A stretch of 56,225 nucleotides of DNA from a virus: IMG/VR virus record IMGVR_UViG_3300045976_000126, positions 1 through 56,225 of that record; one strand, written 5' to 3'. Below the pieces are notes generated by a model. It was not told where the DNA came from. It did no database searches and was given only the letters and a program-made list of their open reading frames with translations. Positions within the stretch are counted from its first letter, which is position 1. Each line of letters starts with the position of its first letter. Shown piece after piece: positions 27,240 to 34,798 of this stretch. The position numbers and the translations under genes were made by a program.

Positions 27240-27407
27240 TCAGTCCTTGTGCTTGATCCGGGTGAAGTCGCTCGGTTCGTCGCCGAACACGGCCTTGCAG
27301 GCCACCATGCAGGTGGCACAGACGCGGTCCGGCTTGCCCGTCTGCCTGTCGGTGCGGATGTAGATGGCGTTACGGCGCTTGCAGACGTCGCATTTCTTGG
27401 CAGCCAT
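27240..27407 (-). CDS. Zinc-ribbon microprotein (55 residues)
   Basis: ATG 27407 with GGGAAAG upstream. Cys-Asp-Val-Cys near residue 6, then Cys-Ala-Thr-Cys and another Cys near 31-39, with basic residues throughout. P13 operon. Confidence 0.65.
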   Translation of the reverse strand: MAAKKCDVCKRRNAIYIRTDRQTGKPDRVCATCMVACKAVFGDEPSDFTRIKHKD

Positions 27408-27490
27408 CGGATGTCTTTCCCGCCGGGTGTCGGCGATCCCCGGGGCGAGACCACGCCGCAGCGTAGCCTGCCCCGGATTGGTCGGATGTC

Positions 27491-27661
27491 TCAGCGGTTG
27501 CCGAGCTCGCGCACGATCTTGTTGCGGATCGACCGCAGCTCGGCCAGCTGGGCCTTGCGCTTCTTGGCGTCGGTGATCTTCACGGCCGCCTGCGTGTCGG
27601 CGGCGTTGACGGTGAGCAGCTGCCGCAGCTCTTCGGTGGTCGCCTTGGCGTAGTCGCTCAT
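27491..27661 (-). CDS. 56-residue basic helical-hairpin protein
   Basis: ATG 27661 after AGGGGAAC. Two helices by composition: Glu-Glu-Leu-Arg-Gln-Leu-Leu near the start and a Lys/Arg-rich second helix. The plan recalls ribosomal protein uL29, but the match is loose and could be chance. First gene after promoter P13. Confidence 0.6.
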   Translation of the reverse strand: MSDYAKATTEELRQLLTVNAADTQAAVKITDAKKRKAQLAELRSIRNKIVRELGNR

Positions 27662-27694
27662 TTCGTTCCCCTGTCCGTTTGGCTTGTATCTACT

Positions 27695-27723
27695 ACCTTA
27701 CCGGTCGGACATGGGGGTGTCAA
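27695..27723 (-). promoter_or_regulatory. Core-type promoter P13, TTGACA-17-TAAGGT
   Basis: -35 at 27718-27723, -10 at 27695-27700. The upstream gene reads through the promoter and its TAA stop (27698-27700) is the first half of the -10. Confidence 0.8.
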
Positions 27724-28066
27724 CACCTTTCTTGGCGCTGGCCAGATGCCAATGCTCCTGACGAATGAACCACGGCCCCGGCGCGTCCCTACACAGGTAC
27801 ACACGCTGCGGCACCGAATCGTCCAGCGCCGCCAACAGGCCGGCCGCCCGCTCCGCAGCCGCACGCGAGGCATAGCCCGGCTTGTGCCGGCCGCTCAGCT
27901 GCGTACACAGCGCCACCACGCGACCCCACCGACGGCTATGCCGGTGGATCGCGAACCGGGCCACCAAGTCGCGCCTGGCGGCGTGAGGCGACGACGCCTC
28001 TTGCTCGTGGCGTCGTCGCTCCCGCTCTGTCCCAAGCCGGCCGGTGTGCCGCCGGCCGCCGCTCAC
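27698..28066 (-). CDS. Unknown basic protein ending inside promoter P13
   Basis: Starts at GTG 28066 in a GTGA overlap; a TTG/GTG near 27970 is an alternative, because the first 30 residues are low-complexity Arg and contain a 10-bp hairpin (27989-28018). The core resembles small phage proteins of the Tyr-x-Ser-x-x-Ala-Ala-x-x-Ala ... Tyr-x-Cys ... Trp-His type. The last nine codons, Val-Asp-Thr-Pro onwards, are the promoter. Confidence 0.55.
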   Translation of the reverse strand: MSGGRRHTGRLGTERERRRHEQEASSPHAARRDLVARFAIHRHSRRWGRVVALCTQLSGRHKPGYASRAAAERAAGLLAALDDSVPQRVYLCRDAPGPWFIRQEHWHLASAKKGVDTPMSDR

Positions 28067-28284
28067 CCCAGGACCAGCCAGTACGCCAGGGCCAGCACCG
28101 AGTCGCCGACGGCGACGCCGAGCAGGCCGATGGTGATCTTGTACTGGCTGAGGTCCCAGCCACGCCCCTTGACCGTGAGCTGTAGAACCTTCCACATGCT
28201 GCACGCCTCTTGCGTGGTGTGCAGCAGCGCCACCACGCTGGCCGCAACCAGCACGACCAGCGCGGCGATCTGGCCGGCGGTCAC
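28063..28284 (-). CDS. Two-helix membrane protein (73 residues)
   Basis: Starts at GTG 28284 in a GTGA overlap. Hydrophobic spans at about residues 5-22 and 50-70 with a polar loop. Sits in the P14 operon. Holin-like topology, but far from the lysin. Confidence 0.65.
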   Translation of the reverse strand: MTAGQIAALVVLVAASVVALLHTTQEACSMWKVLQLTVKGRGWDLSQYKITIGLLGVAVGDSVLALAYWLVLG

Positions 28285-28751
28285 GACTCGTCCGCCGGCT
28301 TGGCCGGCTGAAAGTTCGAGTTGTCGATCGTGGCCTGCGCGACCTTGGCCAGCATGACCTTCTCGTTCATGTGCTGGGCCAGCGCGCGGGCCGCGTCCTC
28401 GGCGTCATAGCCGCCCTGGTCGATCAGGGTCGCCACGTAGGGCACAACGAACGGCGGCGGCGCGTACTCGCGGTCGAACACGTGCCAGCTGCCGGCGTCG
28501 TCGCCGCGTCCGGCGTAGTAGCGATCGCAGCGCAGCCAGTCCCACACCTCGCGCTGGTGGGTGAAGGTCTCGTGCAGGGCGCGCTGAAGCGCCTCGGGCT
28601 CGGTCCGGGTGGCGGCGGCGATGGCGACGCCGAGCGGGCCGAAGGTCTCGCCGAGCTTGTCGAGCGCTTCGATCAGGTTGGGGTCGATGTCGCGCTGCTG
28701 GTAGTCGCAGCCGACGCCGAACAGGTCGGCGAGCGTCTTGCGCTGGTCCAT
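28281..28751 (-). CDS. Unknown protein (156 residues)
   Basis: ATG 28751 with AAAGG upstream; a TTG eight codons earlier is less likely. Helical, acidic, with two Cys and a Tyr-Tyr-Ala-Gly-Arg segment. First gene after promoter P14. Function unknown. Confidence 0.65.
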   Translation of the reverse strand: MDQRKTLADLFGVGCDYQQRDIDPNLIEALDKLGETFGPLGVAIAAATRTEPEALQRALHETFTHQREVWDWLRCDRYYAGRGDDAGSWHVFDREYAPPPFVVPYVATLIDQGGYDAEDAARALAQHMNEKVMLAKVAQATIDNSNFQPAKPADES

Positions 28752-28789
28752 GGGGAGCCTTTCGTTGTGGGGCAACGGGTTCTGCGTTT

Positions 28790-28818
28790 ACGCTACAGGT
28801 CAAGCTTGGGGGTGTCAA
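28790..28818 (-). promoter_or_regulatory. Core-type promoter P14, TTGACA-17-TAGCGT
   Basis: -35 at 28813-28818, -10 at 28790-28795. The previous gene is translated through the promoter; its TAG stop (28793-28795) is part of the -10. Confidence 0.8.
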
Positions 28819-29155
28819 CAGGCTTCCACTGGCGATCCTCATACCGGAACCGCTGCCCCTGCACATCGATCTCGGGCGGCGGCACCACCCCGGCGAACGC
28901 CTGCATGAGCACCTCGGCCCGCCGGCCCGTCGCCGACAGCACCCGCTCGAACAACGGCCGCAGCACGCCGCGCCGGGCAGCCGGCGACAGCAGCAGGGCG
29001 CGCAGCTCGGCGTCCACCGTCGTGGCCAGATCGGTCACCGCGTAGACGATCGCGTGCACGTACGGGTCGCTGCGGTACTGGTCGGCGCGGTCGTCGTCTT
29101 CGTCCAGCAGCTCGTTTAGCACACGCAACACGAACTGGAAGTCTGCCGAGCTCAT
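28793..29155 (-). CDS. Helical protein ending inside promoter P14 (120 residues)
   Basis: ATG 29155 overlaps the upstream stop as ATGA. Helical and acidic, with a Leu-rich centre. The last codons, Pro-Val-Asp-Thr-Pro-Lys-Leu-Asp-Leu-stop, are the sequence of promoter P14. Last gene of the long P15 operon. Confidence 0.65.
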   Translation of the reverse strand: MSSADFQFVLRVLNELLDEDDDRADQYRSDPYVHAIVYAVTDLATTVDAELRALLLSPAARRGVLRPLFERVLSATGRRAEVLMQAFAGVVPPPEIDVQGQRFRYEDRQWKPVDTPKLDL

Positions 29156-29310
29156 AGCCCCTGGTCCTTGTGTCGTTTGGCCCTGGCGGCCCGCCGGCCG
29201 CAGATCGTGTGCGCCAACTTCGAGCGGTCGTCCGGGTTGGCCCGCACGTCCTGGCCCTTCACGTACGGCCGGCCGCACACCGCACAGACGCCGTCCTCGG
29301 GTGCCTTCAC
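29152..29310 (-). CDS. Zinc-ribbon microprotein (52 residues)
   Basis: Starts at GTG 29310 in a GTGA overlap. Cys-Ala-Val-Cys-Gly near residue 9 and His-Thr-Ile-Cys near 34, then a Lys/Arg tail. Typical small treble-clef arrangement. Confidence 0.65.
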   Translation of the reverse strand: MKAPEDGVCAVCGRPYVKGQDVRANPDDRSKLAHTICGRRAARAKRHKDQGL

Positions 29311-29783
29311 CGGAAGACACCTCGGTACTGGGCCAGCAGGTCGAGCACCCGGCCACGGGCGGCGTGCGCCTTGGCGGTCAGCGCGCCCGGGTCGGCAACG
29401 GCCGCTTCGATGGCGTAGGTCAGCGTGCCGGACACGTCGGCGTCGACCGCACGCCACAGGCTTTCGAGCACGGCGGCGAGCCGGTCGAAGTCGGTCAGCA
29501 CGGGCATGCCGTCGGTGATGGTCTGCACGTCGCGTTGCCGCTCGGCTTCCTGTTCGGCGGCGACCACGCGGCCGACGATTTGGGAGAGGCAGAGCACGCC
29601 GGCAGCGTGACGCAGCTCGTCGGCACCCGGCCCATCCCAACTGCCGCCGTGGAAGGCGCACTCCCCGGAGTACGGCGCGATCTCACACGGCCGGTCGGGG
29701 TCGGCATCCAGCTCGGCGGCCACCAGCAGTCGCCATGCGGCCGGCAGGGCGCGGTCGGGCAGATCGGGGTTGGCCACGGTCAC
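29307..29783 (-). CDS. Helical protein (158 residues)
   Basis: GTG 29783 overlaps the upstream stop; GTG two codons later is an alternative. Mostly Ala/Leu/Asp helices after a region with two Cys and one His. No motif recognised. Confidence 0.6.
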   Translation of the reverse strand: MTVANPDLPDRALPAAWRLLVAAELDADPDRPCEIAPYSGECAFHGGSWDGPGADELRHAAGVLCLSQIVGRVVAAEQEAERQRDVQTITDGMPVLTDFDRLAAVLESLWRAVDADVSGTLTYAIEAAVADPGALTAKAHAARGRVLDLLAQYRGVFR

Positions 29784-30076
29784 CACCCGCCGATGTTCTG
29801 CCAGGTGTGGCCGAGCCACAGCTTGACGGGGCGCAGGTCGTCGCGCATCTGGCGGATCAGGGCTCGGCCGATGGGGAACTCCTGGCGCTGGCTATCGGTG
29901 CCGAACTTGTGGACGCCGGTCCAGACCAGCACGACCAGGGCGACATAGGCAAGCGCGGTCCAGCTGAGGACAGTGTCGGCAGGGGTGCTGCCGCCGAGGA
30001 TGAGATGGAGGGTGGCAATGAGGATCAGCACGACTCCGGCGAGTCGGCTGATGGTGCGCATGGGAACGGGTTTCAC
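29780..30076 (-). CDS. Two-helix membrane protein (98 residues)
   Basis: Starts at GTG 30076 after GAAAGG; ATG five codons later is possible. Hydrophobic spans at about residues 10-27 and 36-53, then a charged, Trp-ending tail. Confidence 0.65.
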   Translation of the reverse strand: MKPVPMRTISRLAGVVLILIATLHLILGGSTPADTVLSWTALAYVALVVLVWTGVHKFGTDSQRQEFPIGRALIRQMRDDLRPVKLWLGHTWQNIGGW

Positions 30077-30117
30077 GGTCGTATGCCTTTCGGGGAATAC
30101 TCGCTGTGCGGGTTGTT

Positions 30118-30138
30118 GGGGTGGATGCTGACCACCCC
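30118..30138. terminator. Short hairpin between membrane-protein genes
   Basis: GGGGTGG and CCACCCC arms (30118-30124, 30132-30138), 7-nt loop. Possible attenuator inside the P15 operon. Confidence 0.5.
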
Positions 30139-30148
30139 GGGTCGAAGA

Positions 30149-30298
30149 TCATTTGCGTCGGCGCTGGCACCAGCAGTCGTCCATGATGTGGGCCGACGGC
30201 GAGTGGATGCGCAGCAGCCAGCCGAGCGCGGTCGCGCGCCACGGCCGGCGCGGCCAGCCCGGGCGGCGCTGCCACCACCAGACCTCGTGGCGCTTCAT
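30149..30298 (-). CDS. 49-residue Trp/Arg-rich peptide
   Basis: ATG 30298 overlaps the upstream stop as ATGA. Eight Trp and about a dozen Arg in 49 residues, with a Cys-Trp-Cys near the end. Such a cationic, Trp-rich peptide would associate with membranes or nucleic acid. No family known. Confidence 0.6.
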   Translation of the reverse strand: MKRHEVWWWQRRPGWPRRPWRATALGWLLRIHSPSAHIMDDCWCQRRRK

Positions 30299-30435
30299 CG
30301 GGTCAGCGCCACGATCGAGCACACCAGGGCGGCGATTGACAGCAGGGTCGATCCGATTAGGTGCACGCGCGCGTCGGACAGCACGTAGACCAGGGCGTAC
30401 CAGGCGTCGACCAGGCCATCCCACAGGTCACCCAT
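30295..30435 (-). CDS. 46-residue membrane peptide
   Basis: ATG 30435, inside the end of the upstream gene. A polar/aromatic first half (Trp-Tyr-Ala-Leu-Val-Tyr) is followed by a hydrophobic span. Flanked by overlapping tiny genes of the same kind. Confidence 0.6.
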   Translation of the reverse strand: MGDLWDGLVDAWYALVYVLSDARVHLIGSTLLSIAALVCSIVALTR

Positions 30436-30517
30436 GGTGGACCACCACCGACGCGACGGCGGAGGCGAGCAGCACGACGATCGCCACCACGGCCCACACG
30501 GTCTCGGCCCGGCTCAT
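30428..30517 (-). CDS. 29-residue single-helix membrane peptide
   Basis: ATG 30517 overlaps the upstream stop as ATGA, and the downstream ATG lies 8 nt inside this gene. Almost the whole peptide is one Val/Ala/Leu helix after five polar residues. Confidence 0.55.
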   Translation of the reverse strand: MSRAETVWAVVAIVVLLASAVASVVVHHG

Positions 30518-30984
30518 GGCCGCACCTCGATCGGGGCCATGGCCACCGGGTAGCTGGTGTTCCAGTCGACCATGCTGCCGCTGCACCCCGGCAGGTCGCA
30601 GCGGCTGCCCGGCATGCGGTTCGGACTCCACGCCGGCACCCAGCAAGCGCCGCAGGTCACCCTCGGCTGCTCCGCTGCGTGGCATTCGTAGCAGCGAGCG
30701 AGGTTGCGGCCATGCTCGCAGGCGGGGCCGCCGGACGGCAGCCACACGCGCGGTTCGGCCGGCGGCGTCTTCCAGCGCTCGAACTGGGCTTGCGGCACAG
30801 TGGCGAGGGTGGCATGCACCTGCGCCACGGCCACCAGCTCGGCGCGTGCCTTCCACAGGGTCTCGGCGGACACGTCGGAAGACACGTTGACGCCCTTGAT
30901 CAGGTCGTCGAGGCCGTCAGTGATCAGGTGCGTGGCCGCCTGGTAGTGCTGGCGCGGCGACATCATCTTGATCGGCTCGCTCAC
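30514..30984 (-). CDS. Cys-rich protein (156 residues)
   Basis: Starts at GTG 30984 in a GTGA overlap. A helical first half is followed by Cys-Glu-His, Cys-Tyr-Glu-Cys-His, Cys-Gly-Ala-Cys and two further Cys, enough for two zinc sites. Function unknown. Confidence 0.65.
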   Translation of the reverse strand: MSEPIKMMSPRQHYQAATHLITDGLDDLIKGVNVSSDVSAETLWKARAELVAVAQVHATLATVPQAQFERWKTPPAEPRVWLPSGGPACEHGRNLARCYECHAAEQPRVTCGACWVPAWSPNRMPGSRCDLPGCSGSMVDWNTSYPVAMAPIEVRP

Positions 30985-31385
30985 GGCTTGGTCACCTCTT
31001 CCAGCCGGCGCGCGGCCTCCCCAGCCCACGAGCGCTCGGCGCGTTGGCTGATCTCGGCGATGTGCGCCCAGTCGGGCTGCTCGAACTGGATGCCGGCATC
31101 GGTGAGCACGCGCTCGTACATGCCGTTGAGCAAGGTCGGGATCTGCACCTCGCGCCACGGCGTCGGGCCGACCAGGCGGGCCAGCCGCACGATCCGCGCG
31201 GCCAGACCGATACACGCGATAGACCAGACGCCGCCGATGGTGCGCTGCTGCGCTTCGGCAAGGTCGGTCCACAACGAAACCTGCTCTTCGCGCATGACGT
31301 CATGCCAGGTGCGGCCGACTGGTTCGTTACCGGGATCGAGCTCAGCGCCGAACACGTCGATGTCGGCCGTGCGAAAGTCGATCAT
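30981..31385 (-). CDS. Unknown protein (134 residues)
   Basis: ATG 31385 overlaps the upstream stop as ATGA. A compact alpha/beta composition with a hydrophobic centre (Ile-Ala-Cys-Ile-Gly-Leu-Ala) and a helical, charged end. Resembles other actinophage proteins of unknown role. Confidence 0.6.
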   Translation of the reverse strand: MIDFRTADIDVFGAELDPGNEPVGRTWHDVMREEQVSLWTDLAEAQQRTIGGVWSIACIGLAARIVRLARLVGPTPWREVQIPTLLNGMYERVLTDAGIQFEQPDWAHIAEISQRAERSWAGEAARRLEEVTKP

Positions 31386-31678
31386 GACTTGGCCACCTTC
31401 CGCAGCTCGGCGGCAATCGCGTTCAGGCTCTGCATGGCCGGCAGGAACGCGGCAGTCAGGGCGTCGCTCAACGCCTTGAACCGCTCGGCGAGCCGTGCGA
31501 CGTCCTCGGCGGTGAGGCCCGGAAGCGTAGGCTCGGGCGGCGGCGGGTTCAGGTTCACCGACACCTCGAAGTCGCCGGGGATGAACTCCTGCCGGCCGGT
31601 CGGCTCGCCATCGGCGTCGAGGTGCGTGACCCGGATGCCCTCGGCGTGCATGTGTGGCTGGCCCTGATTGCTGATCAC
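31382..31678 (-). CDS. Unknown protein (98 residues)
   Basis: Starts at GTG 31678 in a GTGA overlap. A beta-rich, acidic first half, a Pro run (about residues 45-50), then an amphipathic helix. Function unknown. Confidence 0.6.
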   Translation of the reverse strand: MISNQGQPHMHAEGIRVTHLDADGEPTGRQEFIPGDFEVSVNLNPPPPEPTLPGLTAEDVARLAERFKALSDALTAAFLPAMQSLNAIAAELRKVAKS

Positions 31679-32850
31679 TGTGCGTCCTCCCTGCTCAGGT
31701 AGTGGCGCACGGCCTCTTGGATGCGGCCGGCAGCGTCGGACATGATCTTGCCGATCTCGGCGGCGAGCTCGCCCCACGGTGTGGGGCCGCCGTCGAGCAC
31801 CAGTTCGAGCGACACCGGCGGGTCCATGCGCACCAGCACGCGCAGCCGACGCCGGTCGATCATCATGCTGTCGCCGGTGTCGCACTCGAACAGGAAATCG
31901 CGGCCGTCGCCCTTCGCGCCCAAGCGCAGCAGCGACTGCTGATCGGCCTTGGCACGCTCGACCATCTGCCCGGCAATCCAGCTGTCAATCAGGCGCTCGG
32001 TCTCCTCGCGGATCGCCGACGCGTCCACCTTGACCGGCGGCCACGTCCCGTCGACCCGCAGCGAATCCAAGGCGTCGCGCGCCTGCTGACTGTGGCGGAT
32101 GCGGATCTCGCCCGGCCCCGGGTACTGCGGCTGCCCGGTGACGCGCTGCATAGTCTCGTGCGCCTCGGCCGCCTGCTCGCGGTCGCAGGCCGAGCAGTTG
32201 CGGCACGCCGTCGAACTCGGGCGCGGCTTCGGGGTGCCGCGATGCTGGTTCAGGTCGTGACCGCAGGCCTTGCACTCCAACCCAGACGGCACCCGGTGAT
32301 AGGCGCACTTCTCGGTCGGCGTGCAGTGGGCGCACCTCGGCGCACCGTGCGCCCGGCACTTGCTGACGTTCGTGCATCCGCACGGCGCGATCGGGGCCGG
32401 CGTCGCCGGGTCGCGGACGTACCAGTACCGGCAGGTCCATTCGTGCACGTTCTCGGCAGCGCGCGGGCAGCCGCACAGGGAAATCTGTCCAGCGTCGGCC
32501 GGCCCGTCGAGCTCCTGCACGCACTGGCCGAGGCACGAGCAGCAGCCGCCGCACGGCCCCTGGTCGTCGCTCATGCCCCGGCAGGACTCGGCGGTGCAGT
32601 CGTGCGAGCGTCGGCGCAGCTCGTAGTGCACCCCATCGTGGTTCATCGACTTGAACGGGGAGACGTAGCCGATCGCCTTGGCGTGGCGAGCAGTCTCGGC
32701 CGCATGGATGAACTGCGGCCACTGGTCACCGGGGAAGGTGCCTGACAGCGGTCCGGCGTTCAGCACGCGCCAGCAGGCGTTCGCGCAGTCGTGGGTGCAT
32801 TGCCCGTCGTCCGGGCAGCCGTTGAACGGGCGCGCGGTCTCGTCGCTCAC
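31675..32850 (-). CDS. 391-residue protein with 25 Cys in its N-terminal part
   Basis: Starts at GTG 32850 in a GTGA overlap. Residues 1-240 hold 25 Cys in several clusters (Cys-x5-Cys-x3-Cys, Cys-Gly-Gly-Cys-Cys-Ser-Cys, Cys-x-Cys, Cys-Ala-His-Cys, Cys-Lys-Ala-Cys, Cys-Arg-Asn-Cys) plus many His, as if several zinc-ribbon modules were strung together. Residues 250-391 are helical and acidic without Cys. It is by far the longest accessory protein. No family recognised; modular fusion of small zinc proteins is my inference. Confidence 0.7.
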   Translation of the reverse strand: MSDETARPFNGCPDDGQCTHDCANACWRVLNAGPLSGTFPGDQWPQFIHAAETARHAKAIGYVSPFKSMNHDGVHYELRRRSHDCTAESCRGMSDDQGPCGGCCSCLGQCVQELDGPADAGQISLCGCPRAAENVHEWTCRYWYVRDPATPAPIAPCGCTNVSKCRAHGAPRCAHCTPTEKCAYHRVPSGLECKACGHDLNQHRGTPKPRPSSTACRNCSACDREQAAEAHETMQRVTGQPQYPGPGEIRIRHSQQARDALDSLRVDGTWPPVKVDASAIREETERLIDSWIAGQMVERAKADQQSLLRLGAKGDGRDFLFECDTGDSMMIDRRRLRVLVRMDPPVSLELVLDGGPTPWGELAAEIGKIMSDAAGRIQEAVRHYLSREDAQ

Positions 32851-33422
32851 TTGCTGAACACCCTCTGGAGAACGGTGAGGTCGCCCTCGGCCTTGAGTGC
32901 GCGGCGCTTCCAGTCGTCGCGCTCGGCGGTCAGCTTCTCGATCTTGCGCTCGGCGGCGTCGGCGCGGTGCACGATGTCGAGCACGCCGGTCACGAAGTCG
33001 CCTTCGATCTTCGGTGCCCGCTGCTTGTGCCGGTTCAGGTGCGGCCGGATCGAGGCCGGCGACTTGTCGACGTAGTTGCACTCGGCACAGCCGTAGACGA
33101 TGACGTCGCCTTCGAGCAGCAGCGTCCGGATGCGCTGCCAGTAGACGGCCTGGCCGTCCTTGGTGGTGATGGGCGATTCGGTCGGCGTGTCGCTGATGAT
33201 CTTGAACTTGCCGATCTCGTGCCCATCGTTCAGGTGCACCTCGACGAAGTCGAGACGCTCGCCGCTCTCGGCGAGCCCCCGTGACATGCCGGTGTTCTTG
33301 CGCGGCGTCGCCTTGTAGGCCATGCTCACGTCCCCTTCGCTGGTGACCGGCACCCCGGCCACGCTGATCGTCTTGCCTGCGATGTCTATGCCGAGCCGCT
33401 CGAACAGCCCACGGAGCGTCAT
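32847..33422 (-). CDS. C2H2-type zinc finger and coiled-coil protein (191 residues)
   Basis: ATG 33422 overlaps the HNH gene stop as ATGA. A short N-terminal domain is followed by a strand-rich region and a finger Cys-x2-Cys-x12-His-x3-His near residue 120. The last 45 residues form a charged coiled coil. A DNA-binding role is likely from the finger, but no target is known. Confidence 0.65.
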   Translation of the reverse strand: MTLRGLFERLGIDIAGKTISVAGVPVTSEGDVSMAYKATPRKNTGMSRGLAESGERLDFVEVHLNDGHEIGKFKIISDTPTESPITTKDGQAVYWQRIRTLLLEGDVIVYGCAECNYVDKSPASIRPHLNRHKQRAPKIEGDFVTGVLDIVHRADAAERKIEKLTAERDDWKRRALKAEGDLTVLQRVFSK

Positions 33423-34012
33423 CGGCGTGCGTGGCCCAGCTGCGCGCCGTGCTTCGAGTTGCACGAGCCGCAGGCGGGTTGGATGTTGGTACGGCGGTAG
33501 GTCCCGCCCTGGCAGCCGGGCAGGATCCTGTCGACCGAGATCGTGTCGATGGTGACCACCTCGGCGCAGCCGGCCAGCTTCAGCGAGCACGGCGCGGTGG
33601 TGCCGTCGCCGAACTGGTCGAGCAGCCACTGCTTGCGCCGCCGCCGTGCCGCGCTGCCGCCCCTGCTGTTGCCGTTGGTGGTGCCACGGTGCGTCTTCGG
33701 CACCACGCCGGCCACCCAGCGCCGCCCGGCCGCCGTGGTCAGCATGGTCCGGACATGCAGCCGTCCGTGCGGCCAGCCGGCGCGTGAGGTGCGAATCTGG
33801 CCGGCCTTCCACAGCTCCCGCACCGCGCGGCCCGTGGCCGGCGGCAGCGGATCGAGGTGCTCGGGCCGGCCGTCTTCGTAGCGGAGCCGTCGGAAGTCCG
33901 TACCGCCGGCAGCGCGGTCTCGCCCATGCGTTCGCTGGACAGCCACCACGTCGCCGAGCTCGACCAGCCACATGGTCTCGGCGCGGTGGCGCGTCAGGGC
34001 GAGGTCGCTCAT
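33419..34012 (-). CDS. HNH endonuclease-like protein (accessory region)
   Basis: 197 residues from ATG 34012, overlapping the upstream stop as ATGA. The N-terminal 120 residues are basic and helix/strand mixed. The C-terminal 60 residues carry the HNH zinc frame: Cys-x-Leu-x-x-x-Gly-Cys, Thr-Ile-Asp-x-Ile-Ser-Val-Asp-Arg-Ile-Leu, Gly-Gly-Thr-Tyr, Asn-Ile-Gln-Pro-Ala-Cys-x-x-Cys-Asn. The usual His before the Asp is replaced (Asp-Arg instead of Asp-His), as in some variants. Could be a homing-type or packaging-related nuclease. Confidence 0.75.
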   Translation of the reverse strand: MSDLALTRHRAETMWLVELGDVVAVQRTHGRDRAAGGTDFRRLRYEDGRPEHLDPLPPATGRAVRELWKAGQIRTSRAGWPHGRLHVRTMLTTAAGRRWVAGVVPKTHRGTTNGNSRGGSAARRRRKQWLLDQFGDGTTAPCSLKLAGCAEVVTIDTISVDRILPGCQGGTYRRTNIQPACGSCNSKHGAQLGHARR

Positions 34013-34197
34013 CGGTTGCCGCACAGGGCTCGGACGCCGAGAGTGACGCCACCGATGACCAGCAGCGCGCCCCCCATGCTGACGACGTGGGGCATGGACG
34101 GCAGGCTGTGGGCCGCGTCGACAAGGGCCGAGACGCCGTCGAGGAATCGGTTGGGCAGCTGCGCCAGCGCGTTCACGATGTCGTTCAGGACCTGCAT
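34009..34197 (-). CDS. Small membrane protein (62 residues)
   Basis: ATG 34197 after GGGAGA. An amphipathic N-terminal helix is followed by one hydrophobic Gly/Leu/Val span (about residues 40-57). First gene of the long P15 operon. Confidence 0.65.
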   Translation of the reverse strand: MQVLNDIVNALAQLPNRFLDGVSALVDAAHSLPSMPHVVSMGGALLVIGGVTLGVRALCGNR

Positions 34198-34230
34198 GGC
34201 GTCTCCCTGTGGTTGCTGTTCAGTGCTGCC

Positions 34231-34259
34231 AAGCTACACCCAGCGCTAGGTGGTGTCAA
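34231..34259 (-). promoter_or_regulatory. Core-type promoter P15, TTGACA-17-TAGCTT
   Basis: -35 at 34254-34259, followed by CCACC (one C short of the usual core); -10 at 34231-34236. The TGA stop of the previous gene (34256-34258) is part of the -35. Drives the longest accessory operon, 34197 down to 28793. Confidence 0.75.
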
Positions 34260-34414
34260 CTCTTCCGCTGACAGTTCTTGCACTGCTTCATGGGAAAAGT
34301 GCTGCCGATCTTCCGGTACGGCCCCCAACACGGTGCGCCCGGGTCGGTCACCTTCCCGTCCTTGTTGCGCTTGACCTTGCAGTCGCCCTGCTTCGCGGGC
34401 TGCCTGTCCGCCAC
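34256..34414 (-). CDS. Small Cys-containing protein (52 residues)
   Basis: GTG 34414, one base after the previous stop. Two separate Cys and a final Cys-Lys-Asn-Cys, with many Lys. Zinc-binding is plausible. Its stop codon lies inside the P15 -35. Confidence 0.6.
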   Translation of the reverse strand: MADRQPAKQGDCKVKRNKDGKVTDPGAPCWGPYRKIGSTFPMKQCKNCQRKS

Positions 34415-34415
34415 G

Positions 34416-34727
34416 TCACGCCACCGGCACTATCTTGCCGTCGGGCATGATCGTGCCCTCGGCGACCGGGAAGCCAGCGCGCTCATGGAACCAGCGCGCC
34501 ACCTCTTGGCACTGCTCGCGATCCGACGGGTAGAACTGGCGTTCGAGCACCTCGCCGAGCGCGTAGAAGGCGACGCCCACCACGGCGTCGATCTCGTCGG
34601 AGGTCAGCCGGGTCAGTGGGCCATTCTCGCCAGTACGGCGCACGAACTCGCGCACGCCAGCGCTGATGATTCGACCGGTGGCCTCGGTGCTGGTGAACTC
34701 GGTGATCAAGCGCTTGGGCTCGGACAT
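34416..34727 (-). CDS. Unknown protein (103 residues)
   Basis: ATG 34727. Helical body, then Trp-Phe-His-Glu-Arg-Ala-Gly and a short strand end. Follows a GC-rich hairpin. Function unknown. Confidence 0.65.
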   Translation of the reverse strand: MSEPKRLITEFTSTEATGRIISAGVREFVRRTGENGPLTRLTSDEIDAVVGVAFYALGEVLERQFYPSDREQCQEVARWFHERAGFPVAEGTIMPDGKIVPVA

Positions 34728-34753
34728 GGGGAACCTCGCTTCGATGGTTGGTC

Positions 34754-34794
34754 GCGGCCGACGGCCCGGGGCTGGTCACCGGGTCGCCGGCCGC
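34754..34794. terminator. Imperfect GC-rich hairpin
   Basis: GCGGCCG and CGGCCGC outer arms plus CCCGG/CCGGG inner pairing, between the 39- and 103-residue genes. Possible attenuator within the P16 cassette. Confidence 0.5.
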
Positions 34795-34798
34795 ACGC

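Noticed and set aside
27491-27661. Ribosomal protein uL29-like product
   Set aside because: Two basic helices give a loose likeness only; conserved uL29 positions cannot be confirmed by reading.
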